From: Clostridia bacterium
GTDB taxonomy: Bacteria > Bacillota > Clostridia > Christensenellales > Aristaeellaceae
Reading direction: 5' to 3'
Length of the DNA: 64,000 bases
Assembly: GCA_017526525.1 (NCBI GenBank)
Contig: JAFXRG010000041.1
Location: 36,228-100,227 of the forward strand
Shown here in pieces: positions 25,261 to 34,370 of this stretch. Below the pieces are notes generated by a model. It ran no database searches. It saw only the letters and a list, made by a program, of their open reading frames with translations, and was not told the DNA's origin. The position numbers and the translations under genes were made by a program. The stretch's first letter is position 1. The number at the start of each line of letters is the position of its first letter.

Positions 25261-27639
25261 TCAGAATCGTCTCCGCCCGGAAGAATGGCAGGTATCGCAG
25301 AGACGGTATGGCCAGTTCCAGGGAAGCCGGCGGCGGCAGGAGGGACAGGTCCGCTGCTGCAGTTTCTGGGTGGAAAGAATATGCACAATCCCCTGGGAAA
25401 TCAGATCCTTCCTTCGCTGGATTTCCGCCAGCAGGGAATCCGGATCCTCCAGGAAGAGCCGGGTGTAATTGTAATACAGGTCACAGCGGCGGTAATCCGC
25501 CTCCAGGTCATCCAGCATCCGGATGGTGCAGCTTTCCGGATCCAGCATTTCCGGAAGCTCCGGCAGCACATCGATATGCGTACTGTGGCATTCGGCGTGA
25601 TACATGGCCTTCCAGCGTGAAAGGAGATCCGGTTCTTTTTCGTCAAAGGGAATACACAAAAAGCGATACAGAAGATGCCGGTCGGTTTTCGGGGTTTCCA
25701 TCATGGCGGCCAGTTCGGCCATCCGGGCGGCGGAAGCCTTTGAAAAGCATCCCTTGTCCTGCATGCGCAGCCACTGTTCGAGAATGCGGGTCAGGGGCAG
25801 GGGAATGCCCAGCAGGGAATCCGGAAAGCTGATGACGCCTTCGGTGAGGGGCATCAGCGGACGGGAAAGGGCCTGCACAATTTCCTTTTTAAAACCGAAG
25901 GCATTGACGTAGCCGATTTCATATTTCCCGTAGCGGCCGGCCCGGCCGGCAATCTGCTTGATTTCCGCATCCGTGAGCATCCGGGTGACGTCCCCGTCAT
26001 ATTTTTCGGATTCCAGGAAGACGACCCGCTGAATCGGCAGGTTCATGCCCATGGCAATGGCATCGGTGGAGACCACGACCTCCGTGACGCCGCGCATGAA
26101 ACGGTCCGCCTGGTTTCGCCTTACATCCGGAGGCAGCGCTCCGTAAATCAGGGAAACCTTGTATCCCCGGCTTCGAAGCTCCGCGGCAACGGCGTGAACC
26201 CGGGCTTTTGAAAAGACGATCAGGGCATCCCCCGGCCGTACGGAGCCGGGAAACTGAAAACCTTCCTTTTCCACTTCCAGCGGGGTCATGCGCTCATGGC
26301 GCACAAGGGTCAGATCATCCCCGCAATCCTCAATAATCTGCGTCAGCAGTTTCTCGGCATCCGGGGAGGCACAGGCATGAATTTCATCCGCGCACAGGCC
26401 CAGAATCGCCGCGGTCCAGGCGCCGCCACGGTTCCGGTCGGCGATCATCTGGCATTCGTCGATGACTGCCACGTCGTAATGGGTTTTGAGATCGGCCATC
26501 TCCACGGTGGAGGACTGAACCCGGCTGAAGGGAACCCGGATCTGCTCCTCGCCCGTAACCAGGGAACAGGGAATATCGTCCAGGTTCAGCGCCTCGAACT
26601 GTTCGGCGGCCAGAAGGCGCAGGGGGCCCAGATACAGGCCGTTTTCGGCGCCGTGAAGCCGCTGGATTCCTTCATAGGTTTTTCCGGAGTTGGTGGGTCC
26701 CAGATGCAGGAAAAAGCGGCGCTTCATCTGACGGGCCAGCGGATACAGATCCCGGTAATGCTCCGGAATTGCATCCAGCAGCGCGGTGCGGATGCGCTTT
26801 TCCCGCCGGTAAGCGGCATCCTGCTGCTTTTGCAGCCGGATCAGGGCGGGATTCTTTTCCAGGAGGCGGCGGATCCGCTCCCGGGGGAACCGGCCGTTCA
26901 GCGCGTTGAGCAGCAGCCGGGCGGCGCGCTCCGTTTCCCGGCTGACGCCGGTGGCTATGGTTTCTCCGGAGGGAAGGCGGATGCTGCGGCAGGGGGAAAG
27001 GTCCGGAAATGCTTTGGAGGCCTCCCCGCGGAGGAAGGACTCCGGAGTGCCCGGATGAAAGGCCGGGGCGATATTTTTCAGGGTCAGGCCCCCGGGATAG
27101 GAAAGATTCAGAACCCGGCGGACCACGCTGGCGCCGGAATCATCTTCCGGCAGGCGGGCGGCGGGATCCCCTGTCCGCAAAAAGCGGACCATCCGGTTTT
27201 CCGCCCGGGCGGTCAGCTGCCCGAGATTATCTTCGAAAAAGCGCCGGAGGTTTCCGCTGCGGAGGACGTTCAGGGCGGCGTAAGCCTTTTCCAGGGGAAC
27301 GCGGCATTTTTCCACCGTCCGCAGGAAGGAAAGATCCACCGGACGGCCGGCGTCCAGTTCCCGGGAGATCATGCGGGCGAGACGGTCAAACTCGGCCCGG
27401 GCTCCGGGCTGAACCAGTTCGCCCTGCACAAGCCCCTGGTAAATCCGGTCCCGGCGCTGCAGCTGGCGCAGGGTGTTGCGGAAAGCGTCACTTTGCAGGT
27501 AGGCTTCCTTTTCAGCGGGCTTCATGCTGCGGGTGATGACGCGGACCTTGTTCAGGGCACTCTGGTAGATGTATCTGTCACGCTCGGAAAGCAGCGACTG
27601 AACATAGGCATCCAGGGCTTTCCGGTTTTCCCGGTTCAT
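25261..27639 (-). CDS. SUV3-like DExH RNA helicase
   Basis: 792 residues. The helicase core has Walker A GPTNSGKT (about residue 313-320), DECQ as motif II (about 393) and QIAGRAGRYG as motif VI. G-P-T-N-S-G-K-T with D-E-C-Q is the SUV3 subgroup rather than DEAD-box. N-terminal helical region (1-300) is Arg-rich; the C-terminal part has a SUV3-type helical domain and ends with a Cys-x-x-Cys ribbon (CPSCRRR to LCDTCHSS). Mitochondrial SUV3 unwinds RNA for PNPase; a role in RNA turnover is inferred. The ATG at 27639 has GGGAGGT upstream; open frame beyond it has none. Confidence 0.92.
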   Translation of the reverse strand: MNRENRKALDAYVQSLLSERDRYIYQSALNKVRVITRSMKPAEKEAYLQSDAFRNTLRQLQRRDRIYQGLVQGELVQPGARAEFDRLARMISRELDAGRPVDLSFLRTVEKCRVPLEKAYAALNVLRSGNLRRFFEDNLGQLTARAENRMVRFLRTGDPAARLPEDDSGASVVRRVLNLSYPGGLTLKNIAPAFHPGTPESFLRGEASKAFPDLSPCRSIRLPSGETIATGVSRETERAARLLLNALNGRFPRERIRRLLEKNPALIRLQKQQDAAYRREKRIRTALLDAIPEHYRDLYPLARQMKRRFFLHLGPTNSGKTYEGIQRLHGAENGLYLGPLRLLAAEQFEALNLDDIPCSLVTGEEQIRVPFSRVQSSTVEMADLKTHYDVAVIDECQMIADRNRGGAWTAAILGLCADEIHACASPDAEKLLTQIIEDCGDDLTLVRHERMTPLEVEKEGFQFPGSVRPGDALIVFSKARVHAVAAELRSRGYKVSLIYGALPPDVRRNQADRFMRGVTEVVVSTDAIAMGMNLPIQRVVFLESEKYDGDVTRMLTDAEIKQIAGRAGRYGKYEIGYVNAFGFKKEIVQALSRPLMPLTEGVISFPDSLLGIPLPLTRILEQWLRMQDKGCFSKASAARMAELAAMMETPKTDRHLLYRFLCIPFDEKEPDLLSRWKAMYHAECHSTHIDVLPELPEMLDPESCTIRMLDDLEADYRRCDLYYNYTRLFLEDPDSLLAEIQRRKDLISQGIVHILSTQKLQQRTCPSCRRRLPWNWPYRLCDTCHSSGRRRF

Positions 27640-27736
27640 TCGCAGCCACCTCCCGATTTTTTTCCGGAAACAGTATACCATGATTTCACAGGCCGGAACA
27701 GCGCCCGGGGAAAAGAAGGAAAAAGAAACGGACCGG

Positions 27737-27761
27737 AAAACAACCGCGGGAAACCCCGCGG
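27737..27761 (-). terminator. Intrinsic terminator of the 322-aa oxidoreductase gene
   Basis: A 7-bp all-GC stem (27744-27750 with 27755-27761), a four-base loop and, on the minus strand, TTGTTTTCC. It lies 33 bases after the stop at 27794. Confidence 0.7.
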
Positions 27762-27793
27762 CTGCCTGAGGGAACGTATGGAACCGGCGAAAA

Positions 27794-28762
27794 TCACCAG
27801 CCGATTTCCGCAAGGATCCGGTCCATGACCCGGGCGGTCATCCGGGAGAAATCCCGGGGAATATGGGGAACAGCTTCCCCACGGACACAGCGGCTGAGCT
27901 GTTCCACCTCCAGGGAATAGTTATGGGGGCACAGGACGGTTTTGGTTTCGGCTTTGCCGTTGCGGACCACCGTATAGGGAATCTCCCCGGCCTGATTGAA
28001 CTGCACAGGGGAAAAGATTTCCCCCTCCGTTCCGAGAATATGGAAGCGGTCAAGACGGCCGGCATCCGCCAGCATTCCGCAGTCCAGCGCAGCCACGGGA
28101 CCGTTCTGATACAGCAGGAGCACCGTGGTAAACAGATCCACCCCCCGGGGAGAAAACTGGGCGGTTGCTTTTATTTCCTCCGGCTCCCGGCCCAACATCC
28201 AGAGCACCATGCTCAGGGGATAGCAGCCCAGGTCGTACATGGCGCCGCCACCGGTTTCCCGCTGCAGGCGGATATCCGTATCCGGCCGGAGACCACCGAT
28301 GAAACCGGATTCCACATAGCGGATTTCCCCGACGGCGCCGCTTTCCAGTTCCTTTTTGACCGCGGCCACGAAAGGGGAATGCAGATAGGCGAAGGCTTCC
28401 ATGAGGAAAACATGGTTTTCTTCCGCGGCCTGAAACATCCGGACCACCTGTTCTTCGTTCATCGCCAGGGGTTTTTCGCACAGGACGTGTTTGCCTGCCT
28501 GCAGGGCACGGATGCTCCATTCACAGTGAAGATTGTTGGGAAGGGGAATATAAACCGCTTCCACGGCGGGGTCCGCCAGCAGTTTGTCATAGCTGCCATA
28601 GGATTTTTCAAAGCCGAAGGTCTCCTGCCAGGCACGGGCTTTTTCGGGATTCCGGCCGGCGATGGCATACAGCGAGCAGCTTTCTGCCTGCAGCATGCTG
28701 GGGATGGTGGCTCCGCGCGCGATGTCCGCGGTGCCGAGAACGCCCCATTGAACTTTCTTCAT
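27794..28762 (-). CDS. Gfo/Idh/MocA family oxidoreductase
   Basis: 322 residues. Rossmann start VLGTADIARGATIPSML, EKPLAMNEEQ (catalytic Lys in EKP) and the second-domain GGGAMYDLGCYPLSM region, which places it with the dimeric dihydrodiol/xylose dehydrogenase branch of the family. It likely oxidises a sugar with NAD(P)+. It differs from the other family member in this window at 16520-17674 in length and C-terminal domain. GGAGG lies ten bases before the start. Promoter at 28803-28831 and terminator at 27737-27761 make it a single-gene unit. Confidence 0.93.
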   Translation of the reverse strand: MKKVQWGVLGTADIARGATIPSMLQAESCSLYAIAGRNPEKARAWQETFGFEKSYGSYDKLLADPAVEAVYIPLPNNLHCEWSIRALQAGKHVLCEKPLAMNEEQVVRMFQAAEENHVFLMEAFAYLHSPFVAAVKKELESGAVGEIRYVESGFIGGLRPDTDIRLQRETGGGAMYDLGCYPLSMVLWMLGREPEEIKATAQFSPRGVDLFTTVLLLYQNGPVAALDCGMLADAGRLDRFHILGTEGEIFSPVQFNQAGEIPYTVVRNGKAETKTVLCPHNYSLEVEQLSRCVRGEAVPHIPRDFSRMTARVMDRILAEIGW

Positions 28763-28802
28763 TCAACATTCGCCTCCTGTTTTCAGTTTTGATGTCAGCG
28801 AC

Positions 28803-28831
28803 AGTATACCGGACCCGGGGAATGAAAGCAA
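28803..28831 (-). promoter_or_regulatory. Promoter of the 322-aa oxidoreductase gene
   Basis: Minus strand TTGCTT (28831-28826), 17 bases, TATACT (28808-28803), 41 bp before the start. The -35 touches the edge of the hairpin at 28830-28865. Confidence 0.55.
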
Positions 28832-28865
28832 GCAGGCTTTCCGGAAACCGGGGGAAAGCCTGCTT
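28830..28865. repeat. Long perfect inverted repeat (13-bp stem)
   Basis: AAGCAGGCTTTCC (28830-28842) pairs perfectly with 28853-28865 around a ten-base loop. A run of seven Ts follows nine bases later, too far for a standard terminator. It lies between divergent genes, so it may be an operator, a leader hairpin for the ABC operon, or a degraded terminator. Confidence 0.6.
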
Positions 28866-29014
28866 GAATGCAGTTTTTTTCTTGTGATATTGCGGCGGAT
28901 ATGATACTGTTGCAGGGAACAAAAACCGGGGAGCAGGGGGTTGCAGCGGCAATCCGGGGGGGATCCCGCCGGAGAAATCCTGCACGGTGAACCAAAGGAG
29001 TTTTCGGCTCTTCC

Positions 29015-30781
29015 ATGAAACTGATTCTGAGATATTTGCGCCCTTACCGGCTGTTTATCCTGCTTGTCATGGTGATCAAGCTCCTGGGGACAGGGACGGA
29101 TCTGCTGATGCCCTATGTGCTGGAGCATCTGCTGGACCACGTGATCCCCGGGGCGGCCGACGCCTGGCCGGTGATTGCCTGGAGCGGCGTGATGTTTCTT
29201 CTCACACTGATTACGCGGATCCTGAACATTACGGCGAACCGGATGAGCGTCCGGGTGGCGCGCGACAGCGCCTTTGCCATCCGGAGGGATCTGTTTCACA
29301 CGGCCCTGAACCTTTCCGGCCGCCAGATGGACCAGGTGGGCCTGCCCTCCCTGATTTCCCGGATGACCAGCGATACCTACAACGTACAGGGCTTTATCCG
29401 GATGATCCAGACCATGGGGATCCGGGCGCCGATCATGCTGCTGGGCGGCATTGCCATTACCCTGACGATGGATACAGGACTGGCGCTGATCCTGTGCATT
29501 ACGGCGCCGGTGATGATTGTCCTGGTGTGCTTTGTTTCCTGGAAAGGAATTCCCATGTACAACGAGGTACAGCGGCGGATGGACCTGCTGGTGCAGCGGA
29601 TGCGGGAGAGCATTACGGGAATCCGGGTCGTGAAGGCGCTGGGAAAGGAATCCTATGAGCGCCGGCGCTACGGGGAAGCAAACGCCGGCATGACGCGGCA
29701 GGAAATCAAGGCCAGTGTCATCATGAGCCTGCCCGGACCGATTGTGACGCTGTTCCTGAACGTGGGCCTGACCCTGGTGGTGCTCATCGGCGCCCGGCGG
29801 GTAAACGGTGGACAGACGGAACCCGGCGTGATCCTGGCCTTTCTGACCTATTTCAATATGATTCTCATGGGCGTGATGGGCCTGAACCGGATTTTCATGA
29901 TGATGTCCAAGGCCAACGCCTCCGCCAACCGGATCGGGGAAGTGATCGACCTGCCGGAAGAGCTGACGCCCCTGGCCGAGGAAGAAACCGCGAAGGCACC
30001 GGGGGACGAAGCGCTGATTTTCGATCATGTGTCCTTCAATTACGATGAGGATCCCTCCGTGGAAGCCCACGGCCAGTTCCTGGGAGAGGAGCGCCAGAAA
30101 TGCCTGGATGATATTTCCTTCCGGGTGCGAAAAGGCGGAAGTCTCGGGATTATCGGCGCCACCGGCAGCGGGAAAACCAGCATTATCAACCTGATGATGC
30201 GTTTTTACGATCCCCAGCAGGGGCATGTTTTCGTGGACGGCCGGGATGTCCGCGCCTATCACCGGGATGAGCTGCACCGGAAGTTCGGGGTGGTTTTCCA
30301 GAACGATGTGATTTTTGCCGACACGATCCGGGAAAACGTGGTTTTCGGCCGGGATGTCAGCGATGAAATGATGGAGCGGGCGGCGGAGGACGCCATGGCC
30401 AGCGGATTCGTGGAATCCAGGGAGGAACGGTATGATCACCGGGCGGCCATCCGCGGGGCGAACTTCTCCGGCGGCCAGAAGCAGCGCCTGCTGATTACCC
30501 GGGCCCTGGCGGCGCAGCCGGAGATCCTGGTCCTGGACGATGCTTCCTCGGCCCTGGATTACCGGACGGATGCGAAACTGCGCAAGGCAATCCGTGAAAA
30601 CCACGGGGAGGCCACCACCGTGGTGATTGCCCAGCGGATTTCCTCGGTTCTTTCCATGGATGAAATCATCGTCCTGCAGGAAGGCCGGATGATCGGAAAG
30701 GGCAGCCACAGGGAACTGATGGAATCCTGCGCGGAATACCGGGAGATTTACCGGACACAGATGAGCGAAGGACAGGAATGA
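29015..30781 (+). CDS. ABC exporter half-transporter, degenerate catalytic site
   Basis: 588 residues: six-helix membrane domain (about 12-310), then a nucleotide-binding domain with Walker A GATGSGKTS, signature FSGGQKQ, Walker B LVLDDASSALD (Asp replaces the catalytic Glu) and switch IAQR (Gln replaces His). A short insertion (EDPSVEAHGQFLGEE) lies before Walker A. It is the degenerate half of a heterodimer, the same arrangement as at 6096-7868. AAAGGAG is about 14 bases from the ATG, a long spacing. The partner follows 54 bases later. Substrate unknown. Confidence 0.93.
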   Translation: MKLILRYLRPYRLFILLVMVIKLLGTGTDLLMPYVLEHLLDHVIPGAADAWPVIAWSGVMFLLTLITRILNITANRMSVRVARDSAFAIRRDLFHTALNLSGRQMDQVGLPSLISRMTSDTYNVQGFIRMIQTMGIRAPIMLLGGIAITLTMDTGLALILCITAPVMIVLVCFVSWKGIPMYNEVQRRMDLLVQRMRESITGIRVVKALGKESYERRRYGEANAGMTRQEIKASVIMSLPGPIVTLFLNVGLTLVVLIGARRVNGGQTEPGVILAFLTYFNMILMGVMGLNRIFMMMSKANASANRIGEVIDLPEELTPLAEEETAKAPGDEALIFDHVSFNYDEDPSVEAHGQFLGEERQKCLDDISFRVRKGGSLGIIGATGSGKTSIINLMMRFYDPQQGHVFVDGRDVRAYHRDELHRKFGVVFQNDVIFADTIRENVVFGRDVSDEMMERAAEDAMASGFVESREERYDHRAAIRGANFSGGQKQRLLITRALAAQPEILVLDDASSALDYRTDAKLRKAIRENHGEATTVVIAQRISSVLSMDEIIVLQEGRMIGKGSHRELMESCAEYREIYRTQMSEGQE

Positions 30782-30835
30782 GCGGGGCCATGGAAAAAAG
30801 CAAAACGGAGAAAAACGGATGAAGGAGGCGAAACG

Positions 30836-32602
30836 ATGGCACGGGATACCGTGATGAAAAAACCGAAGGACACCCGCGGCGCGCTTCGCCGGCTCCTCCG
30901 GTACCTGGGCCCCTGGAAATATGTGATTGCCGGAATTGTGGTGTTGAGCCTGTTCGGCAACCTGCTGAACCTTTGGGGTCCCAGCCTGGCCGGGGACGCC
31001 ATCCGGGAAGCGGCCGCGGGCCCGGGCAAGGTCAATTTTGACGCCGTGTCCCGGGATGCCGGACTCATGCTGCTGTGCTACGTGGGATCCGCGGTGCTGG
31101 GATTCGGCATCAGCCTGATGATGACGGTGATCAGCAAACGGGTGGCCCGCAGGATGCGGCAGGATGTTTTTGACAAGCTGATGCTGCTGCCGGTAGGCTT
31201 TTTCGACCGGCATCAGGCGGGGGATGTGATCAGCAGGGTCAGCTACGACATTGATGTGATTTCCACCAGCCTGGCAACGGATATCGTTCAGATTCTTTCC
31301 AGCGTGGTCACGGTGGTCGGATCGCTGGTGATGATGATTGCCATTTCGCTGCCGCTGTCGGCGCTGACGCTGGTGACCGTGCCGGTTTCCGTGATTTACA
31401 CCGTTTACATGAGAAAAAAGACCCAGCCCCGTTACGCCAAACGATCCCGGTGCTACGGGACCATGAACGGCTTTGTGGAAGAAATGCTTTCCGGACAGAA
31501 AACCATTCTGGCCTATGCCTATGAGAACCGCGTGGATGAGCGCTTTGACAGCATCAATAAGGATTCCGCCGATGCGTTTCGGGACGCGGAGCATTACGGC
31601 GTGACGCTGGGGCCCACCATGACCGCCATCAACAACCTGGGACTCAGCCTGATTGCGCTGCTGGGCGGAATCCTGTTCCTGAACGGACAGATGGACCTGG
31701 GGCGCATGTCCTCTTTCGTACTGTACAGCCGGAAATTTGCGGGCCCCATCAATGCGATTGCGGAAGTTTTCAATGAGCTGTTTTCTGCGCTGGCTGCCTC
31801 CGAACGGGTGTTTTCCCTGCTGGATGAGGAGGAGGAAAGCGCGGACGCACCAGAAGCCCGGATGCTTACGAAGATCCGGGGGGATGTTTCCGTCGAGCAT
31901 GTGAATTTCGGGTATGAAGACGGAAAAACCATCCTTCATGACCTGAACCTGGAGGCCCCGGCCGGCAAGCTGACCGCCATTGTCGGGCCTACCGGGGCGG
32001 GGAAAACGACCATCATCAACCTGCTGATGCGCTTTTATGACCCGAACAGCGGCGTGATCCGCATTGACGGACAGGAAATCCGCACCGCGGTGCGCCGCAG
32101 CGTGCGGAGCGCCTACGCCATGGTGCTGCAGGACACCTGGGTTTTTCACGGCACCATTTTTGAAAACATTGCCTACGGAAAGGAAAACGCGACGATGGAG
32201 GAAGTGGTGGCTGCCGCGAAAGCAGCCCGGATTCATCCCTTTATCATGCGGCTGCCCCAGGGGTATGACACGGTGATCAGTGAGGACGGCGGCAATATTT
32301 CCAAGGGCCAGAAGCAGCTGCTGACCATTGCCCGGGCGATGCTGTACGACGCGCCGATGCTGATCCTGGATGAAGCGACCTCCAATGTGGACACCGCAAC
32401 GGAGCGGGAGATCCAGAAGGCCATGCGGGAGCTGATGAAGCAGAAAACCTGCTTCGTGATTGCCCACCGGCTTTCCACCATTGAAAACGCCGACCAGATC
32501 CTGGTGCTCCGGGACGGGGATGTGGTGGAGCAGGGAACACACCGGCAGCTGATGGAAAGAAAGGGATTCTATCACCAGATGTATGCGGCGCAGTTTGAAT
32601 AG
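30836..32602 (+). CDS. ABC exporter half-transporter, consensus Walker B partner
   Basis: 588 residues, membrane domain (about 35-330) and nucleotide-binding domain with Walker A GPTGAGKTT, degenerate signature ISKGQKQ, intact Walker B LILDEATSNVD and switch IAHR. With the gene before it this gives one working and one degenerate ATP site. It resembles the half-transporter at 4273-6096 closely in these motifs, so the two pairs are probably paralogues. GGAGG is seven bases before the ATG. No regulator gene adjoins this pair. Confidence 0.93.
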   Translation: MARDTVMKKPKDTRGALRRLLRYLGPWKYVIAGIVVLSLFGNLLNLWGPSLAGDAIREAAAGPGKVNFDAVSRDAGLMLLCYVGSAVLGFGISLMMTVISKRVARRMRQDVFDKLMLLPVGFFDRHQAGDVISRVSYDIDVISTSLATDIVQILSSVVTVVGSLVMMIAISLPLSALTLVTVPVSVIYTVYMRKKTQPRYAKRSRCYGTMNGFVEEMLSGQKTILAYAYENRVDERFDSINKDSADAFRDAEHYGVTLGPTMTAINNLGLSLIALLGGILFLNGQMDLGRMSSFVLYSRKFAGPINAIAEVFNELFSALAASERVFSLLDEEEESADAPEARMLTKIRGDVSVEHVNFGYEDGKTILHDLNLEAPAGKLTAIVGPTGAGKTTIINLLMRFYDPNSGVIRIDGQEIRTAVRRSVRSAYAMVLQDTWVFHGTIFENIAYGKENATMEEVVAAAKAARIHPFIMRLPQGYDTVISEDGGNISKGQKQLLTIARAMLYDAPMLILDEATSNVDTATEREIQKAMRELMKQKTCFVIAHRLSTIENADQILVLRDGDVVEQGTHRQLMERKGFYHQMYAAQFE

Positions 32603-32625
32603 AAAGGACATATTCAGCAAAAACC

Positions 32626-33372
32626 ATGATGAACGATGTGACGATCCGGCACCTGCTGGATCTTTGCCGGAGAAATGAAAAAACCGGAACCTGGCAGTAT
32701 TCCGGTTTTCTTTCCCCCGCGGAGCAGGATGATTTTCTTCGCTGCCCGGAGGCTGCCGGCTATTCCTTTTTCCTGACCGGCGGTTATGAGGAGGCGGAAC
32801 GGAAAATCCTTGCCGCCGGGAATCCGGAGGAATCCGGACTGCCCGAGGTGCCGGTCCGGGTGATCGCCGTATCTCCGAAATCGGAAAAATTTGCGGAGGA
32901 GCTGACGCACCGGGACTTCCTCGGCGCGGTGCTGGGCCTGGGCATCGAACGCGGACTGATCGGCGATATCCTGGTGCGGGACCGGTATGCCTGGGTTATC
33001 TGCCTGGCCCCGGCCGCGGAGCTGCTGACTTCTTCACTGGACCAGGTTCGCAGGACTGCGGTGACCGCCTCGGAAGCCCCGCCGGATGTGCCGGAGCTGC
33101 GGCCGAAATACATACCACTCCGGCTGAATGTGGCTTCCGAACGGCTGGATGCTGTTACCGCTGCCTTTGCGGGGCTGTCCCGGGGACAGACGGAAAAGCT
33201 GTTCAGCGCGGAAAAGGTTTTTGTGAACGGAAGAACTGCCGCAGACCGAAGCAGCAAGCTGAAGGAGGGGGATATTCTCTCCGTTCGCGGCTTCGGCAAG
33301 GCAGTCTATGACGGAATCGAATATGAAACACGGAAAAACCGGCTGTGGGTCATGCTGAGAAAGCTGGGCTGA
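32626..33372 (+). CDS. YlmH-type S4 RNA-binding protein
   Basis: 248 residues. The N-terminal region matches YlmH (GYSFFLTGGYEEAERKILAAG, then HRDFLGAVLGLGIERGLIGDIL). The S4 domain is at about 178-245 (RLDAVTAAFAGLSRGQTEKLF, then GKVFVNGR-like and LKEGDILSVRGFGK). YlmH homologues bind stalled large ribosomal subunits and act in quality control (RqcP2), and are usually in the dcw/ylm cluster in Bacilli. Here it stands apart from division genes, 23 bases after the ABC exporter. Family call firm, role inferred. Confidence 0.93.
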   Translation: MMNDVTIRHLLDLCRRNEKTGTWQYSGFLSPAEQDDFLRCPEAAGYSFFLTGGYEEAERKILAAGNPEESGLPEVPVRVIAVSPKSEKFAEELTHRDFLGAVLGLGIERGLIGDILVRDRYAWVICLAPAAELLTSSLDQVRRTAVTASEAPPDVPELRPKYIPLRLNVASERLDAVTAAFAGLSRGQTEKLFSAEKVFVNGRTAADRSSKLKEGDILSVRGFGKAVYDGIEYETRKNRLWVMLRKLG

Positions 33373-33414
33373 CGGGGCCGTCCTTCCGGAAGCCCGGAAA
33401 GAGAGACTGCTGAA

Positions 33415-34299
33415 TCAAAGCCGGCGGATGACCGAAGGATCCATTTTGCGCAGGTTCGTGCAGCCGGTATACGCCATGGCCTTTTTCAGCTCCGCGTTGA
33501 CCCGGAGCAGGTAATCCTTCACGCCGTTGTTTTCATCCGTCCGGATGGCGGTCATCAGCGGGCGGCCGATACAGACCCCGGAAGCGCCCAGCGCCAGCGC
33601 TTTGAAGGCATCCATGCCGGTTTTGATTTCACAATCCACGAACAGGGGAATACTCTTTCCGGCCAGCCGGGAAATTTCCGGGAGCACCGCCAGCGGCGGA
33701 ACCGCATATTCAATGCGGTTGTTATGATGGGACAGGACCAGCCCTTTTGCGCCTGCGGCGAGACAGCGTTCCGCATCCCGAAGGCTCAGGATCCCCTTGA
33801 TGATCACCGGCAGGCGGCAGGCACCCGTGATTTCTTCCAGCTCCGCGGTCCGGAGCGGCGCCATTTCCACCCCGTCAATCCGGTCGTGGGAACCGTCCTC
33901 CGCAAAAGGATGATCGATATCGATGCCGACTGCCAGCAGTCCCAGCGCTTCCGCATGACGGATTTTCCGGTAAATCAGTTCCCGATCCGCATAGGGCTTA
34001 ATGATTTCGATCATCGGCGCACCAAAGGCGGCCAGCCTTTCAATTTCCGCTTCCTCCGCCATGCCGTACCAGAGGATTGCGCCGGCATCCCTGGCGCCCC
34101 TGGCCAGCGCATCCGCTGCGCCGGGGTGCATAAAATGATCCAGGTGGGACAGGGCGGCGGTCATGACCGGAGAGGCTGCTTTCTGTCCGTACAGCTCATA
34201 TTCAATACAGGGGGTTTCAGAATCCATATAGCGGGTTTCAATCAGCAGGGAATCCAGGTATTCCCTGGAAATCCGGTTGGAATTGCCGATGTCTGACAT
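33415..34299 (-). CDS. FMN-dependent alpha-hydroxy-acid dehydrogenase-like protein
   Basis: 294 residues, a TIM barrel of the lactate/glycolate oxidase family. Shared features: N-terminal substrate-domain sequence, VIIKGILS (Lys that binds the FMN), LSHHNNR (catalytic His, usual form SNHGGR) and IKTGMDAFKALALGASGVCIGRPLM. Two canonical stretches are altered: GG after the His is NN, and the FMN phosphate loop D-G-G-I-R is D-C-E-I-K. The family length is usually 350-400, so it is also short. Good ribosome binding site (GGAGG). It may bind FMN weakly, or use another substrate; type 2 isopentenyl isomerase is a related fold. Confidence 0.85.
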   Translation of the reverse strand: MSDIGNSNRISREYLDSLLIETRYMDSETPCIEYELYGQKAASPVMTAALSHLDHFMHPGAADALARGARDAGAILWYGMAEEAEIERLAAFGAPMIEIIKPYADRELIYRKIRHAEALGLLAVGIDIDHPFAEDGSHDRIDGVEMAPLRTAELEEITGACRLPVIIKGILSLRDAERCLAAGAKGLVLSHHNNRIEYAVPPLAVLPEISRLAGKSIPLFVDCEIKTGMDAFKALALGASGVCIGRPLMTAIRTDENNGVKDYLLRVNAELKKAMAYTGCTNLRKMDPSVIRRL

Positions 34300-34370
34300 G
34301 ACGTGTTCCTCCTTGCTTTTCAGCCGGGCAAATGCATTCTTCCGGAACGGAACCGGACGGTGAAAACCGG

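Noticed and set aside
27640-27813. 58-codon N-terminal extension of the SUV3-like helicase
   Set aside because: No ribosome binding site, low-complexity composition unlike the rest, and a good site before the ATG at 27639.
28763-32620. A 1285-codon open frame on the minus strand opposite the ABC exporter pair
   Set aside because: It mirrors two well-conserved genes on the other strand, has no membrane or domain pattern of its own, and arises from the high G+C codon bias. The same holds for the long minus-strand frames opposite 35747-37684, 37713-40178, 47377-49179 and 54302-56758.
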